Assembly: GCA_017484005.1 (NCBI GenBank)
Contig: JAFUTY010000060.1
Span: forward strand, 1 to 40,555
Source of the DNA: Selenomonadaceae bacterium
GTDB taxonomy: Bacteria > Bacillota > Negativicutes > Selenomonadales > Selenomonadaceae
Length of the DNA: 40,555 bases
Direction: 5' to 3'
Positions 7,594 to 15,678 of the stretch are shown here, in pieces. Made by a program: the position numbers and the translations under genes. Under the pieces are notes generated by a model. The model was given only the letters and a program-made list of their open reading frames with translations, was not told the DNA's origin and did no database searches. Positions within the stretch are counted from its first letter, which is position 1, and each line of letters starts with the position of its first letter.

Positions 7594-9039
7594 TCATCGA
7601 TAAAATTCCTCGATTGATTCGACAAGTCCATCGATTGTAAATTCTTGAGCTTCGATAATCGGCTCAACTCCAAAATTTCGAAGAGTCTCGGAAGTAATTT
7701 TGCCAATCGACGCGCTCGGAATTTTTTTCAGAGGATCGATTCCAAAACTCTCAACGAAATTTTTGACTGTCGAGGAGCTTGTGAATGTTATCAAATCTGC
7801 ATCGATATCTGTTTGATCGATTTTGGGATTGATCGTTCGATACGTCGCGATCACTTCAACTTCCGCGCCGAGATTTTTTAATCCAGCCGGCAAAATATCT
7901 CGAGCAATTTCCGCGCGAGGGATCAATATTTTTTGTCTGGAGATATTGATTTTCGAAAATTCATCGATTAAGGATTCCGCGACAAAATTTTTCGGAATCA
8001 GATCCGGACGAATTCCATGTGATTTTAGAGATTCAGCCGTTGCATTTCCAATCACCGCGATTTTGATTCCACCGAGCATTCGAACATCTTCCAATTTCGA
8101 GAAAAATTGATCGACTCCATTTTGACTCGTGAAAATGATCCAATCGAAATTTTGGATATTATCGATTTTGAATTCGATCGGCTCGATTTCGATTGTTGGG
8201 ATTTCGATAACTTCCGCACCGAGATTTTCCAATTTTCGAGTCAATTTCGATGCCTGCTTGCGAGATCGAGTCACGATTATTTTTTTACCGAACAATCTTC
8301 GACGCTCAAACCATTCCAATTTCTCGCGAAGATTGACGACTTCTCCCACGATGAAAATTGCGGGGGAAGTCATTTTTTGTTCCCGAGCGAGATTTGCGAT
8401 TGTCTCGAGAGTTCCAACGATCGTTTTTTGATTCGCGCGAGTTCCCCATTGAATCAAAGCCGCGGGAGTTTTTGAATCTCGATCATTCGCGATTAAATTC
8501 TCGACGATTTTTTCAAGATTCGCGACGCCCATCAGAAAAATCAATGTATCAACTGCCGTCGCGAGATTTTTCCAATTGATTTGAGAATCTCCATCCATTT
8601 CATGTCCGGTTATCACTGCAAAACTTTTAGCGATTCCGCGGTGAGTGACTGGAATTCCTGCATATTCGGGCACAGCGATTGCCGATGAAATTCCAGGAAT
8701 CAATTCGAATTCGATTCCATGTTCGCGAAGATAGACTGCCTCCTCTCCTCCGCGTCCAAAAACAAATGGATCTCCTCCCTTCAATCTGACAACCGATTTT
8801 CCTTCAGACGCTTTATCGACTAGCAATTGATTGATTTGATCCTGAGAAAGTGTGTGACGTGCTGGAGATTTTCCGACGTAGATTTTTTCTGAATCGGTGC
8901 GCGTCAATTCGAGAATTCGATTATCAGCGAGCCTGTCGAAAATTATCACGTCTGCAGATTTCAATCGATCCGCCGCTTTCAACGTCAACAGATCGATTGA
9001 GCCAGCTCCCGCGCCGATTAATGATACAAAATTTTTCAT
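7594..9039 (-). CDS. cobA-hemD: Uroporphyrinogen-III C-methyltransferase / uroporphyrinogen-III synthase fusion
   Basis: A 481-residue fusion. Residues 1-240 are the SAM-dependent methyltransferase (SUMT): GAGAGSIDLLTLKA near the start, RLKGGDPFVFGRGGEE and the PGISSAIAVPEYAGIPVTHR segment. It methylates uroporphyrinogen III at C2 and C7 to give precorrin-2. Residues 250-481 are a HemD-type uroporphyrinogen-III synthase, which cyclises hydroxymethylbilane. Such fusions are known in Firmicutes and serve siroheme and cobalamin synthesis. No hemA, hemC or hemB lies nearby, so the rest of the pathway is elsewhere. It is followed by mrnC upstream on the same strand with a 3-nt gap, suggesting co-transcription. 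Confidence 0.95.
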   Translation of the reverse strand: MKNFVSLIGAGAGSIDLLTLKAADRLKSADVIIFDRLADNRILELTRTDSEKIYVGKSPARHTLSQDQINQLLVDKASEGKSVVRLKGGDPFVFGRGGEEAVYLREHGIEFELIPGISSAIAVPEYAGIPVTHRGIAKSFAVITGHEMDGDSQINWKNLATAVDTLIFLMGVANLEKIVENLIANDRDSKTPAALIQWGTRANQKTIVGTLETIANLAREQKMTSPAIFIVGEVVNLREKLEWFERRRLFGKKIIVTRSRKQASKLTRKLENLGAEVIEIPTIEIEPIEFKIDNIQNFDWIIFTSQNGVDQFFSKLEDVRMLGGIKIAVIGNATAESLKSHGIRPDLIPKNFVAESLIDEFSKINISRQKILIPRAEIARDILPAGLKNLGAEVEVIATYRTINPKIDQTDIDADLITFTSSSTVKNFVESFGIDPLKKIPSASIGKITSETLRNFGVEPIIEAQEFTIDGLVESIEEFYR

Positions 9040-9042
9040 GAT

Positions 9043-9489
9043 TCACTCTCCGATTAATGATTGAAAAGATATTTCGCAAATTTCATCGAGCCGCTCGATT
9101 CGATTTTCCAAATACAAACTTCCGAGCAATGCTTCGAATCCTGTTGATAAATGATATTCCTCGATCGTCGAAGTTTTTGGAGAATGAGTTTTTGCATTTC
9201 TCCCGCGGCGAATGATATCGGTCTCCTCTTCCGTGAGCTGAGATTTGATCTTTTCAACGGCTCGAGCTTGAAATTTTGCACTGACAATTTCATTTGAAAT
9301 CTCATTCAGAACTCGCACGCTCGATCTTTCGAAATCAAGCAGTCTCATTCGAATGAAAAGATTGAAATATGCATCGCCGATAAACGCCAAGATCACTGGA
9401 TTCATTTGACGCACATCGATTTTTTCATCGGCATGCCTTGGCGAATCGAAGAAATGATCCACTCGATTCTGAAATTGATCGAATTTCAA
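9043..9489 (-). CDS. mrnC: Mini-ribonuclease III
   Basis: A 148-residue RNase III catalytic domain without the dsRNA-binding domain, the hallmark of MrnC, which trims 23S rRNA precursors in Firmicutes. Visible features are NPVILAFIGDAYFNLFIR with the metal-binding acidic residue, RRGRNAKTHSPK, and YHLSTGFEALLGSLYLE with the second catalytic acidic position. The start is TTG at 9489 with GGAGG 7 nt upstream; the next in-frame ATG would remove about 27 N-terminal residues. In many Firmicutes mrnC sits after cysS; here it precedes cobA-hemD. Confidence 0.93.
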   Translation of the reverse strand: MKFDQFQNRVDHFFDSPRHADEKIDVRQMNPVILAFIGDAYFNLFIRMRLLDFERSSVRVLNEISNEIVSAKFQARAVEKIKSQLTEEETDIIRRGRNAKTHSPKTSTIEEYHLSTGFEALLGSLYLENRIERLDEICEISFQSLIGE

Positions 9490-9546
9490 TTTTCAACCTC
9501 CAAATCTCAATATATAATGTAGAAAATTTTTCGAGGAGATGATTTT

Positions 9547-10152
9547 ATGAAAGATTCGATCCTTCGATTACTCGCGATTCTGTTTTTGATTTCATTCGCA
9601 ATTTCATCGGCAGCTTCCGCGGCTGAATTGAAAACTTATCGCGATGATACCAATCACTTCAGCATCAAGCTTTTGAATCGCACAAGCACTTTCCCAACAT
9701 CTGAAATCGATACTGACGGCGGATTGGGAATCAAATTATTCGCGGCAAAAAAAGGCGGAATTTTATCTCACTCAAATATTCCTGTAACTCTAGTTTCAAT
9801 TCTCGGCGGTTTTCAAATCGAACAAACTTCAGATGAACAGCTCAATCAATTCGCGACAAAATATGATGAAATTTGGTCTGGATCATCTGTCGCAGGCTTC
9901 GATGTAATTCGTACCGAGAAAAAAGAGATCTTCAAAATGCAGCAGAGTAATGCGCTGTTCGTCAAAGTTCTCGGCGCGATAAAAGATGACAAGAAAAATC
10001 ACTTTGCATATATGTATCATTTCCTGTTTATCCAAAATTATAAACTCTATCAGATTCTCTACATCATTCCGGCAGAAAATGATCCAAAACTCGAATCGCA
10101 GGTTATCGAATCAGCGCAAAGTTTCACGCTTGATCGTTATGGAAAAAATTGA
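9547..10152 (+). CDS. Exported protein of unknown function
   Basis: A 201-residue protein with a signal peptide (basic start, hydrophobic run to about residue 20, SAASA/AEL cleavage). The mature part starts LKTYRDDTNHFSIKLL, the typical opening of small periplasmic proteins with an 'F.i.lP' beta sheet, but no named domain is recognised. GAGGAG lies 6 nt before ATG 9547. It is divergent from mrnC across 57 bp and its 3' end overlaps the uvrC end by 29 bp on the opposite strand. Confidence 0.65.
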   Translation: MKDSILRLLAILFLISFAISSAASAAELKTYRDDTNHFSIKLLNRTSTFPTSEIDTDGGLGIKLFAAKKGGILSHSNIPVTLVSILGGFQIEQTSDEQLNQFATKYDEIWSGSSVAGFDVIRTEKKEIFKMQQSNALFVKVLGAIKDDKKNHFAYMYHFLFIQNYKLYQILYIIPAENDPKLESQVIESAQSFTLDRYGKN

Positions 10153-11569
10153 AAACTGATTCCGCAGCTTTTCGATTCATTCCATCAATTTTCGACAGCT
10201 CCTCTAATGTAGCTTTTCGAATTTGATCGATCGTCGCAAAATGTTTTCTCAATGCAGATCTCCGAACTTTCCCGATTCCTTCAATAGAATCGAGGATTGA
10301 TCGGAGATTTCTTTTTCCGCGGAGCAATCGATGATAAGTTATTGCGAATCGATGAGCCTCGTCGCGAATTCTCTGCAATAAATACAACGCTTGAGATCTT
10401 CGAGGCAGTTCAATCGGCTCGGAAGATCCTTCGACATAAACCAGCTCGAGTCTTTTCGCCAATCCGATCGTTGGAATTTTTAAATCTAGTCCCCGCAAAA
10501 TTTCTAACGCTGAATTCAATTGACCGATTCCGCCGTCGATCACGATCAAATTTGGAAACTCTTCGATTTGAGAATATCGCCGCGCTATCACTTCACGCAT
10601 CGATCTGAAATCGTCGGGAGATCCTTCCGTTGTTTGAATTTTGAATCGCCGATAATCAGACTTCCGCGGCAATCCATCCTCAAAAACTACCATCGATGCA
10701 ACTGTTTCAGATCCCTGGTTGTGAGATATATCGAAACATTCCATTCGATACGGCGTCTGAATTTGCAAATATTTTCCGAGCTCCTCGACCGCGCCATGAG
10801 TTTGAATCTCGAATTGATCTGATTTTTCACGGCGATGAATCTGTTTTTGTTCGGAAATTTTTTGCAACGCTGAAATCTGATCTCGAATTTTTGCCGCGAG
10901 TTCAAAGTTCAATCGATCTGACGCTTCCAACATTTTTCGACGCAAATTTTCTTCGAGCGATTGAGTTTTCCCTTCCAAAAACAAAATTGCTCCATCAATT
11001 ATCGTGCGATAATCTGATTCCGAGATTTTGCCAACACATGGCGCGCTGCATCGATTCAAATGATACTCGAGACATGGACGCGATTGGAAATTTTTGCAAG
11101 TTCGAATTGGAAAGATTTTTCGAAGTAAATTCAAATTCTCGCGAATTGCTCCGGAATCAGTGAAAGCTCCAAAATATCTCTCGCCCTCGATCTCCTTGGA
11201 ATTTTTGCGACGCCGGCAAATCATGACTCGCGGAAATTTTTCATTGAGTGTCAATTTCACGAATGGATAAGCTTTATCATCTTTCAAGAGAATGTTATAT
11301 CGCGGGCGGAATTGTTTGATCAATTTGCATTCGAGTATCAGAGCTTCAGTCTCGGTGGAAGTCAATCGCAATTCCAAATCTGCGACGTTGCGAATCATTG
11401 CTGACTCTTTTGGCGATCGATTTTTCTTTTCGCCGAAATATTGTGAGACTCGATTTTTCAAAACGATCGCCTTGCCAACATAAATTATCTCGCCCTCGGA
11501 ATTTTTCATCAGATACACGCCAGGCGATTCTGGGAGCATTTCGAGTTTTCGTTTCAGAGTTTCATTCAT
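10124..11569 (-). CDS. uvrC: Excinuclease ABC subunit C (shortened)
   Basis: About 481 residues. In order: the GIY-YIG nuclease (SPGVYLMKNSEGEIIYVGKA), the four-Cys iron-sulfur segment (RTCKNFQSRPCLEYHLNRCSAPC), the UVR motif for UvrB contact (LNFELAAKIRDQISALQ), the RNase H-like 5'-incision domain (RMECFDISHNQGSE, VIDGGIGQL, RDEAHRF) and C-terminal helix-hairpin-helix repeats. Typical UvrC is about 590-610 residues; here UVR runs almost directly into the RNase H-like part, so 110 or so residues of the linker region are missing. ATG at 11569 is chosen because it has GGGAGGG upstream, while the longer frame starts inside the tRNA terminator. Catalytic residues appear intact. Confidence 0.93.
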   Translation of the reverse strand: MNETLKRKLEMLPESPGVYLMKNSEGEIIYVGKAIVLKNRVSQYFGEKKNRSPKESAMIRNVADLELRLTSTETEALILECKLIKQFRPRYNILLKDDKAYPFVKLTLNEKFPRVMICRRRKNSKEIEGERYFGAFTDSGAIRENLNLLRKIFPIRTCKNFQSRPCLEYHLNRCSAPCVGKISESDYRTIIDGAILFLEGKTQSLEENLRRKMLEASDRLNFELAAKIRDQISALQKISEQKQIHRREKSDQFEIQTHGAVEELGKYLQIQTPYRMECFDISHNQGSETVASMVVFEDGLPRKSDYRRFKIQTTEGSPDDFRSMREVIARRYSQIEEFPNLIVIDGGIGQLNSALEILRGLDLKIPTIGLAKRLELVYVEGSSEPIELPRRSQALYLLQRIRDEAHRFAITYHRLLRGKRNLRSILDSIEGIGKVRRSALRKHFATIDQIRKATLEELSKIDGMNRKAAESVFNFFHNDQA

Positions 11570-11587
11570 CGCGAATCCCTCCCGAAC

Positions 11588-11620
11588 AAAAAAAATCGCC
11601 CATGGATTTTTCCACAGGCG
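11588..11620 (-). terminator. Terminator after tRNA-Leu, with GTTCGG tail
   Basis: A 10-bp stem with two G-U pairs (11597-11606 with 11611-11620) is followed on the minus strand by eight T and GTTCGG. It lies between the tRNA and uvrC; the GGGAGGG uvrC ribosome site begins within the tail. Confidence 0.8.
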
Positions 11621-11636
11621 TTTGATTTTCAAAAAT

Positions 11637-11721
11637 TGGTGCGGATGAAGGGGGTTGAACCCTTACGTCTTGCGACACTGGATCCTAAGTCCAGCGCGTC
11701 TGCCAATTCCGCCACATCCGC
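11637..11721 (-). tRNA. tRNA-Leu (anticodon UAG)
   Basis: A full cloverleaf on the minus strand: acceptor GCGGATG (5' end at 11721) paired with CATCCGC, discriminator A and an encoded CCA (11639-11637). The anticodon stem CTGGA/TCCAG holds loop CTTAGGA, giving anticodon TAG at 11687-11685. A long variable arm typical of tRNA-Leu and a GGTTCAACC T arm are present. Confidence 0.96.
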
Positions 11722-11853
11722 GCGAGTCGATTCTAGCACGCAAATTTTACCAATGTCAAATTTACGCTCGAAACAATAAACATTTATTTATCAATGTCTT
11801 CAAACTTTAATTATATAATCAAGCGGATTTAAAATTTGGAGGCAATTTGAAGA

Positions 11854-13203
11854 ATGAAGAAATCTCTCATGGCAGGTCTCACTGGTGCACTTCTTCTCGG
11901 AACTATGGGAACGAGCTTTGCAGCATCGAATCCTTTCACCGATGTTCCTCGCGGACACTGGGCTTATGATGCAGTCGAGCAGCTCCGTCAAGATGGAGTT
12001 ATCGAAGGTTATGGCGATGGCACTTATCGCGGTGAGAGAACGATCACTCGTTATGAAATGGCGCAAATGATCGCTCGTGCAATGGATCAGTTTGATCAGC
12101 AGGTCAAAGGTCTTGCAGGTCAAAAACCAGTCGTTCAAAATGTCGGCGCAGATCGTGCGATGTTAGATCGACTTGCCGCGGAATTCCATGATGAACTCGA
12201 ATCGCTTGGAGTTAGAGTCTCGAATCTTGAAAAATATTCCGATAAAATCGTTTGGAATGGAAAGATCGAATACACTTACATCAGCGATCGTTTAAAGTAT
12301 GGAAATCAAAAATACAGAACAAATTCAAATAAATATGTTTTTAGACTTGAACCAAAAGCAGAGATCAATGATCATTGGACAGCAAATGCTCGACTCGATG
12401 TCGACGGCGATTTCAAAGATGATTCGATGAGCGATGTCAAAGGAAAAAGAGTCTGGGCGCAGGGTGATTATGATCATTTTCAAATCAAAGCTGGTAAATT
12501 TGAATTCTATCCAAATGAAAATGGTTTAATTTTTGATACTAATGTTTCAGGCGGGCAGCTCACATACAAATCTGGAGATTTTTCAATCACAGGAATTGGC
12601 GGACGAATAACTCTAGATCCCGATACCACTGATGTCATGCGCGTTTCGATGTATGGAAATAATAACGATCCAGCTGCAAATATTTGGAGCGTGAATCTGC
12701 AATATGCACATCCAACCGGATTTGAACTTGGCGCGGGATATTATCGATTCAACACCAGCATGTATCGCGTTCATCCAAGTTATGTAGCTGACAGCGATAC
12801 ACATAACATTTTTTCAGTGAACGCAGGATATAATTTCAGCGATAAAGCAAAACTCTGGGGCGCATATTCTCACGGCAAGGTTGAGCTTGCAGATGGCAGC
12901 CCGACTCTTCCAAGCTATGCAAAAAATTCATGGCAGGCAGAATTGGATCTTGGCAATTACAATGACGCCTCCGAAAAAGGTCAGTGGAAAATCTATGGCG
13001 CATATCGGCATTTGGGATTCTATGCATCAATCGCGCCAACTGAAGATGGAGTCGAATGGGGACAGAAGGGCTGGGAATTTGGAGCGTCATATGCACCGTT
13101 CAAAAATATCGGTTTAGTTGCCAAATACACCAACAGCGCAATAACTTCAGATGTCGACGGAAGATTTAAAAAACTCTTTGGACGCGTTGAATTATTCTTC
13201 TAA
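11854..13203 (+). CDS. SLH-domain outer membrane porin-like protein, copy 1
   Basis: A 449-residue protein with a signal peptide ending near SFA/AS (23), then one SLH domain at 27-80 (NPFTDVPRGHWAYDAVEQL...YEMAQMIARAMDQ). A short coiled coil follows (MLDRLAAEFHDEL..LGVRVSNLEK), then a C-terminal beta barrel rich in alternating aromatic strands ending in VELFF. This is the OmpM/Mep45 plan of Negativicutes, where the SLH domain tethers the outer membrane to cell-wall polyamines and the barrel forms a pore. A TATAAT box lies at 11814-11819 and GGAGG precedes the ATG. It shares near-identical first 130 codons with the next two genes; the barrel diverges. It lacks the conserved leader motif of copies 2 and 3. 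Confidence 0.92.
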   Translation: MKKSLMAGLTGALLLGTMGTSFAASNPFTDVPRGHWAYDAVEQLRQDGVIEGYGDGTYRGERTITRYEMAQMIARAMDQFDQQVKGLAGQKPVVQNVGADRAMLDRLAAEFHDELESLGVRVSNLEKYSDKIVWNGKIEYTYISDRLKYGNQKYRTNSNKYVFRLEPKAEINDHWTANARLDVDGDFKDDSMSDVKGKRVWAQGDYDHFQIKAGKFEFYPNENGLIFDTNVSGGQLTYKSGDFSITGIGGRITLDPDTTDVMRVSMYGNNNDPAANIWSVNLQYAHPTGFELGAGYYRFNTSMYRVHPSYVADSDTHNIFSVNAGYNFSDKAKLWGAYSHGKVELADGSPTLPSYAKNSWQAELDLGNYNDASEKGQWKIYGAYRHLGFYASIAPTEDGVEWGQKGWEFGASYAPFKNIGLVAKYTNSAITSDVDGRFKKLFGRVELFF

Positions 13204-13214
13204 TATACTCCTTA

Positions 13215-13252
13215 AAGATCGGGGATCGAATTGATTCTCGATCTTCTTTTTA
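13215..13252 (+). terminator. Terminator of porin copy 1
   Basis: An 11-bp stem, AAGATCGGGGA with TTCTCGATCTT (13215-13225/13235-13245), then T-rich sequence. It is a member of the recurring GATCGGGGATC hairpin family in this window. Confidence 0.8.
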
Positions 13253-13270
13253 TTTAACCTCCGTGCGCGA

Positions 13271-13636
13271 GAATTCCCCTGCTTCTTTAGGCGGTGGGAT
13301 GAATCGCGCTTTTTCTTCTTGACTTCTACTATTCGCAATAATAAACTCGATGCGTTATAACAATGAAGAAGGGAGAAGACCTGCGCTAAAGGAGTCTGAA
13401 ACGTCGAAAACCAAGACAGTAAGCTCTCAGCGGGTAGAATAATGGTTTTGTGATTATCCTCTTTTTCCCGTAATCATTCGGGATGTAACATGTGCGAAGT
13501 CAGGATTGCAGACAAATCACAACTACCGTAGGGACTACGGGAAGTCAAGCCTGTATGAGAAGAAGTAAGACGCAGCATCGGTGCATTTTTCGTTGATTCA
13601 GGAAGCTCCCGCATCTATAGGCGGTGAGTAGTTCAC
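13271..13636 (+). mobile_element. Decayed or non-autonomous IS200/IS605-like element with structured RNA (omega/HEARO-like)
   Basis: No credible ORF is present, but the DNA is highly structured. Each end holds an imperfect hairpin with a TAGGCGGTG arm (ATTCCCCTGC...GCGGTGGGAT at 13273-13300; CTCCCGC...GCGGTGAG at 13606-13628), and the right end finishes GTAGTTCAC as in IS605-group right ends. Inside are nested helices: CGCT/AGCG with GAGTCT..AGAC..CTC near 13384-13431, TTGTGATT/AATCACAA (13447-13454/13514-13521) and CCGTAG/CTACGG (13526-13540). One frame near 13524 reads TVGTTGSQAC, reminiscent of TnpB C-termini. I infer a relic or MITE-like element carrying an omega-RNA/HEARO-type RNA; the exact class is uncertain. 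Confidence 0.5.
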
Positions 13637-13662
13637 TCTAATCAAATTTATAAAAATCCATG

Positions 13663-13691
13663 TTGACTTCAAAAAATCGCAGTGCTACATG
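13663..13691 (+). promoter_or_regulatory. Promoter of porin copy 2
   Basis: TTGACT (13663-13668), a 17-nt spacer and TACATG (13686-13691). The -10 is weak, but the -35 and its flank (TTGACTTCA) and spacing match the stronger promoter of porin copy 3. Confidence 0.5.
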
Positions 13692-13734
13692 ATCGCCCGG
13701 CACGATCAAGACGGATCGACGCGGAGGACATATT

Positions 13735-13757
13735 CGAGAAGGAAACGTGGACACTTC
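13735..13757 (+). promoter_or_regulatory. Conserved 5'-leader motif of porin copy 2
   Basis: A 23-nt block containing GGAAACGTGGACACTTC. It is identical but for one base to 15597-15619 upstream of copy 3, although the surrounding leader sequence has diverged. It lies about 65 nt before the start codon; an mRNA-level control site is likely. Confidence 0.55.
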
Positions 13758-13821
13758 ATCGTGAGTTTTTTCGCGTGAGATTCTCCAAATCGTGACTAAA
13801 ATTTTTTGGAGGAGATATCTC

Positions 13822-15393
13822 ATGAAGAAATCTCTCATGGCAGGTCTCACTGGTGCACTTCTTCTCGGTTCGATGGGAACAAGCTTTGCAGCATCGAATC
13901 CTTTCACCGATGTTCCTCGCGGACACTGGGCTTATGACGCAGTCGAGCAACTTCGTCAAGATGGAGTTATCGAAGGTTATGGCGATGGCACTTATCGCGG
14001 TGAGAGAACGATCACTCGTTATGAAATGGCTCAAATGATCGCTCGTGCAATGGATCAATTTGATCAACAAGTCAAAGGACTTGCAGGTCAAAAACCAGTT
14101 GTTCAAAACGTCGGTGCAGATAAAGCAATGCTCGACAGACTTGCGGCAGAGTTTGCAGATGAACTCAACAGTCTCGGCGTGAGAGTTTCTAATCTCGAAA
14201 AATATTCCGATAAGATCAAATGGAACGGCAAAATCGAATATACTTATACCAGTGGTCGCTACAATACAAATCGTTTGGATAGCAGAGATTTTGCTGATAC
14301 TTATGGACTTGCTGAGAGAAAGACAAAAACAAACGATAACCACTACGTATTTCGTCTCGAGCCAAATGCAGAAATCAATGATCACTGGTCAGCACATGCA
14401 CGTATTGATATCGATGGCGATATGAAACATGATGCAACTGGAGATCAAGATGCTAACGGCGATTTCGATGGGAAAGTTTCTGGAAAACGTGTCTGGGCTC
14501 AAGGCGATTATGATCATTTTCAAATCAAAGCTGGTAAGATCGAATTCTATCCAAATGAAAAAGGACTTGTCTTTGATGATGAAATCTCCGGCGGACAACT
14601 CACATACAAAGCTGGAGATTTTTCGTTGAGTGCATATGGCGGTCGCATGGATATTTATGACGCCGGCTTTATTAATTATCTCCAAAATTCTGCTATCAAC
14701 ATGGCTCTTTGGGGAAGTGCAGCTACGGCGTTAGCTTACGATGCAGTTGCAGAAGGGGATTATACCAGCGCATTGCTTTATGCTAACTTGGCAGATAATT
14801 TTAATGCCGGTGCGCTCGATATGGCTGCAGCATCTGGAGACGACAAAGCGAATGTCTGGGGCGTCAATGCTCAATATGCACATCCAACCGGATTTGAAAT
14901 CGGTGCAGGATTCTATCAACTCAAATCCGATGCTTTCACTGAATACAGAGTTTTTGATGGCGATCTTTACAAATCCAACAAAGGAAAGAATCAGATCTGG
15001 TCGGTGAATGCTGGATACAATTTCAGCGATAAAGCTAAACTCTGGGGATCATACGCTCGCTCAGATTATGAGGCATTTACAGATTATGAAGGACTTCCAA
15101 TCGCCGCAGATGCAAAATATTCATGGCAGGCGGAACTCGATTTTGGCAACTACGATGATGCGTCTGAAAAAGGTCAATGGAAAGTCTATGGCGCATATCG
15201 TCGTTATGGATTTTCCTCCTCGATTTTCCCAACTGGCGATGGTGTTAGCTGGGGACAAAAAGGTTGGGAAGCTGGAGTTTCCTATGCTCCGTTCAAAAAT
15301 ATCGGCTTGCTCGCTAAATATTTCAACGGCGAAGAGCTTGCGAATGGTAATGACGCTGAAAAACTCTTCGGACGTGTTGAATTCTTCTTCTGA
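13822..15393 (+). CDS. SLH-domain outer membrane porin-like protein, copy 2
   Basis: About 523 residues from ATG 13822 (GGAGGAG upstream; the longer frame from 13792 lacks a site). Signal peptide, SLH domain and coiled-coil stalk are nearly identical to those of copies 1 and 3. The barrel is longer, with an extra loop near residues 275-325 rich in Ala and small residues (residues encoded at about 14660-14830), which may form an exposed loop or plug. It ends VEFFF. Acidic patches of the type DIDGDMKHDATGD.DANGDFDG are present, as in copy 3. It has its own promoter and terminator, so the three genes are separately controlled. Confidence 0.92.
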   Translation: MKKSLMAGLTGALLLGSMGTSFAASNPFTDVPRGHWAYDAVEQLRQDGVIEGYGDGTYRGERTITRYEMAQMIARAMDQFDQQVKGLAGQKPVVQNVGADKAMLDRLAAEFADELNSLGVRVSNLEKYSDKIKWNGKIEYTYTSGRYNTNRLDSRDFADTYGLAERKTKTNDNHYVFRLEPNAEINDHWSAHARIDIDGDMKHDATGDQDANGDFDGKVSGKRVWAQGDYDHFQIKAGKIEFYPNEKGLVFDDEISGGQLTYKAGDFSLSAYGGRMDIYDAGFINYLQNSAINMALWGSAATALAYDAVAEGDYTSALLYANLADNFNAGALDMAAASGDDKANVWGVNAQYAHPTGFEIGAGFYQLKSDAFTEYRVFDGDLYKSNKGKNQIWSVNAGYNFSDKAKLWGSYARSDYEAFTDYEGLPIAADAKYSWQAELDFGNYDDASEKGQWKVYGAYRRYGFSSSIFPTGDGVSWGQKGWEAGVSYAPFKNIGLLAKYFNGEELANGNDAEKLFGRVEFFF

Positions 15394-15442
15394 GAAACAT
15401 GACTCCATTAATTTGAAATTCAAAACTCCAAAAATCCAATCG

Positions 15443-15485
15443 GAACGGGAGATCCTCGCGATCTCTCGTTCTTTTTTTGTTCGGG
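15443..15485 (+). terminator. Terminator of porin copy 2, with GTTCGG tail
   Basis: A 12-bp stem (15443-15454 with 15460-15471), seven T and then GTTCGGG. Confidence 0.85.
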
Positions 15486-15536
15486 AATACGATCGAAACA
15501 ATTCTCGAATCAATTCTTTTTAATTGAGAATGATTT

Positions 15537-15565
15537 TTGACTTCAGATTTTCGATCTGCTATATT
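15537..15565 (+). promoter_or_regulatory. Promoter of porin copy 3
   Basis: TTGACT (15537-15542), a 17-nt spacer and TATATT (15560-15565): a near-consensus sigma-70 promoter about 110 nt before the start codon. Confidence 0.7.
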
Positions 15566-15596
15566 TCGCTCGTCGCAAGGGAAAGCGATTGATTCG

Positions 15597-15619
15597 CGAG
15601 AAGGAAACATGGACACTTC
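15597..15619 (+). promoter_or_regulatory. Conserved 5'-leader motif of porin copy 3
   Basis: A 23-nt block containing GGAAACATGGACACTTC, one mismatch from the block upstream of copy 2. It sits about 30 nt downstream of the -10, so it is in the transcript. Confidence 0.55.
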
Positions 15620-15678
15620 TTAATTGAATCATTCGCGAAAGATTTTGCGGCGAATGGATCTTTGGAGGTGTTTTTCTT

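Noticed and set aside
11570..11632. 21-residue N-terminal extension of UvrC
   Set aside because: It would be encoded by the tRNA terminator hairpin and T-tract; ATG 11569 has its own GGGAGGG.
13271..13636. Intact TnpB or IscB gene in the element
   Set aside because: All frames are broken within a few dozen codons; only a short TVGTTG-like stretch is seen.
13756..14385. 209-residue minus-strand frame opposite porin copy 2 (similar ones opposite copies 1 and 3)
   Set aside because: It mirrors the conserved SLH-coding region, appears only because the sense codons are biased, and has no ribosome site or family features.
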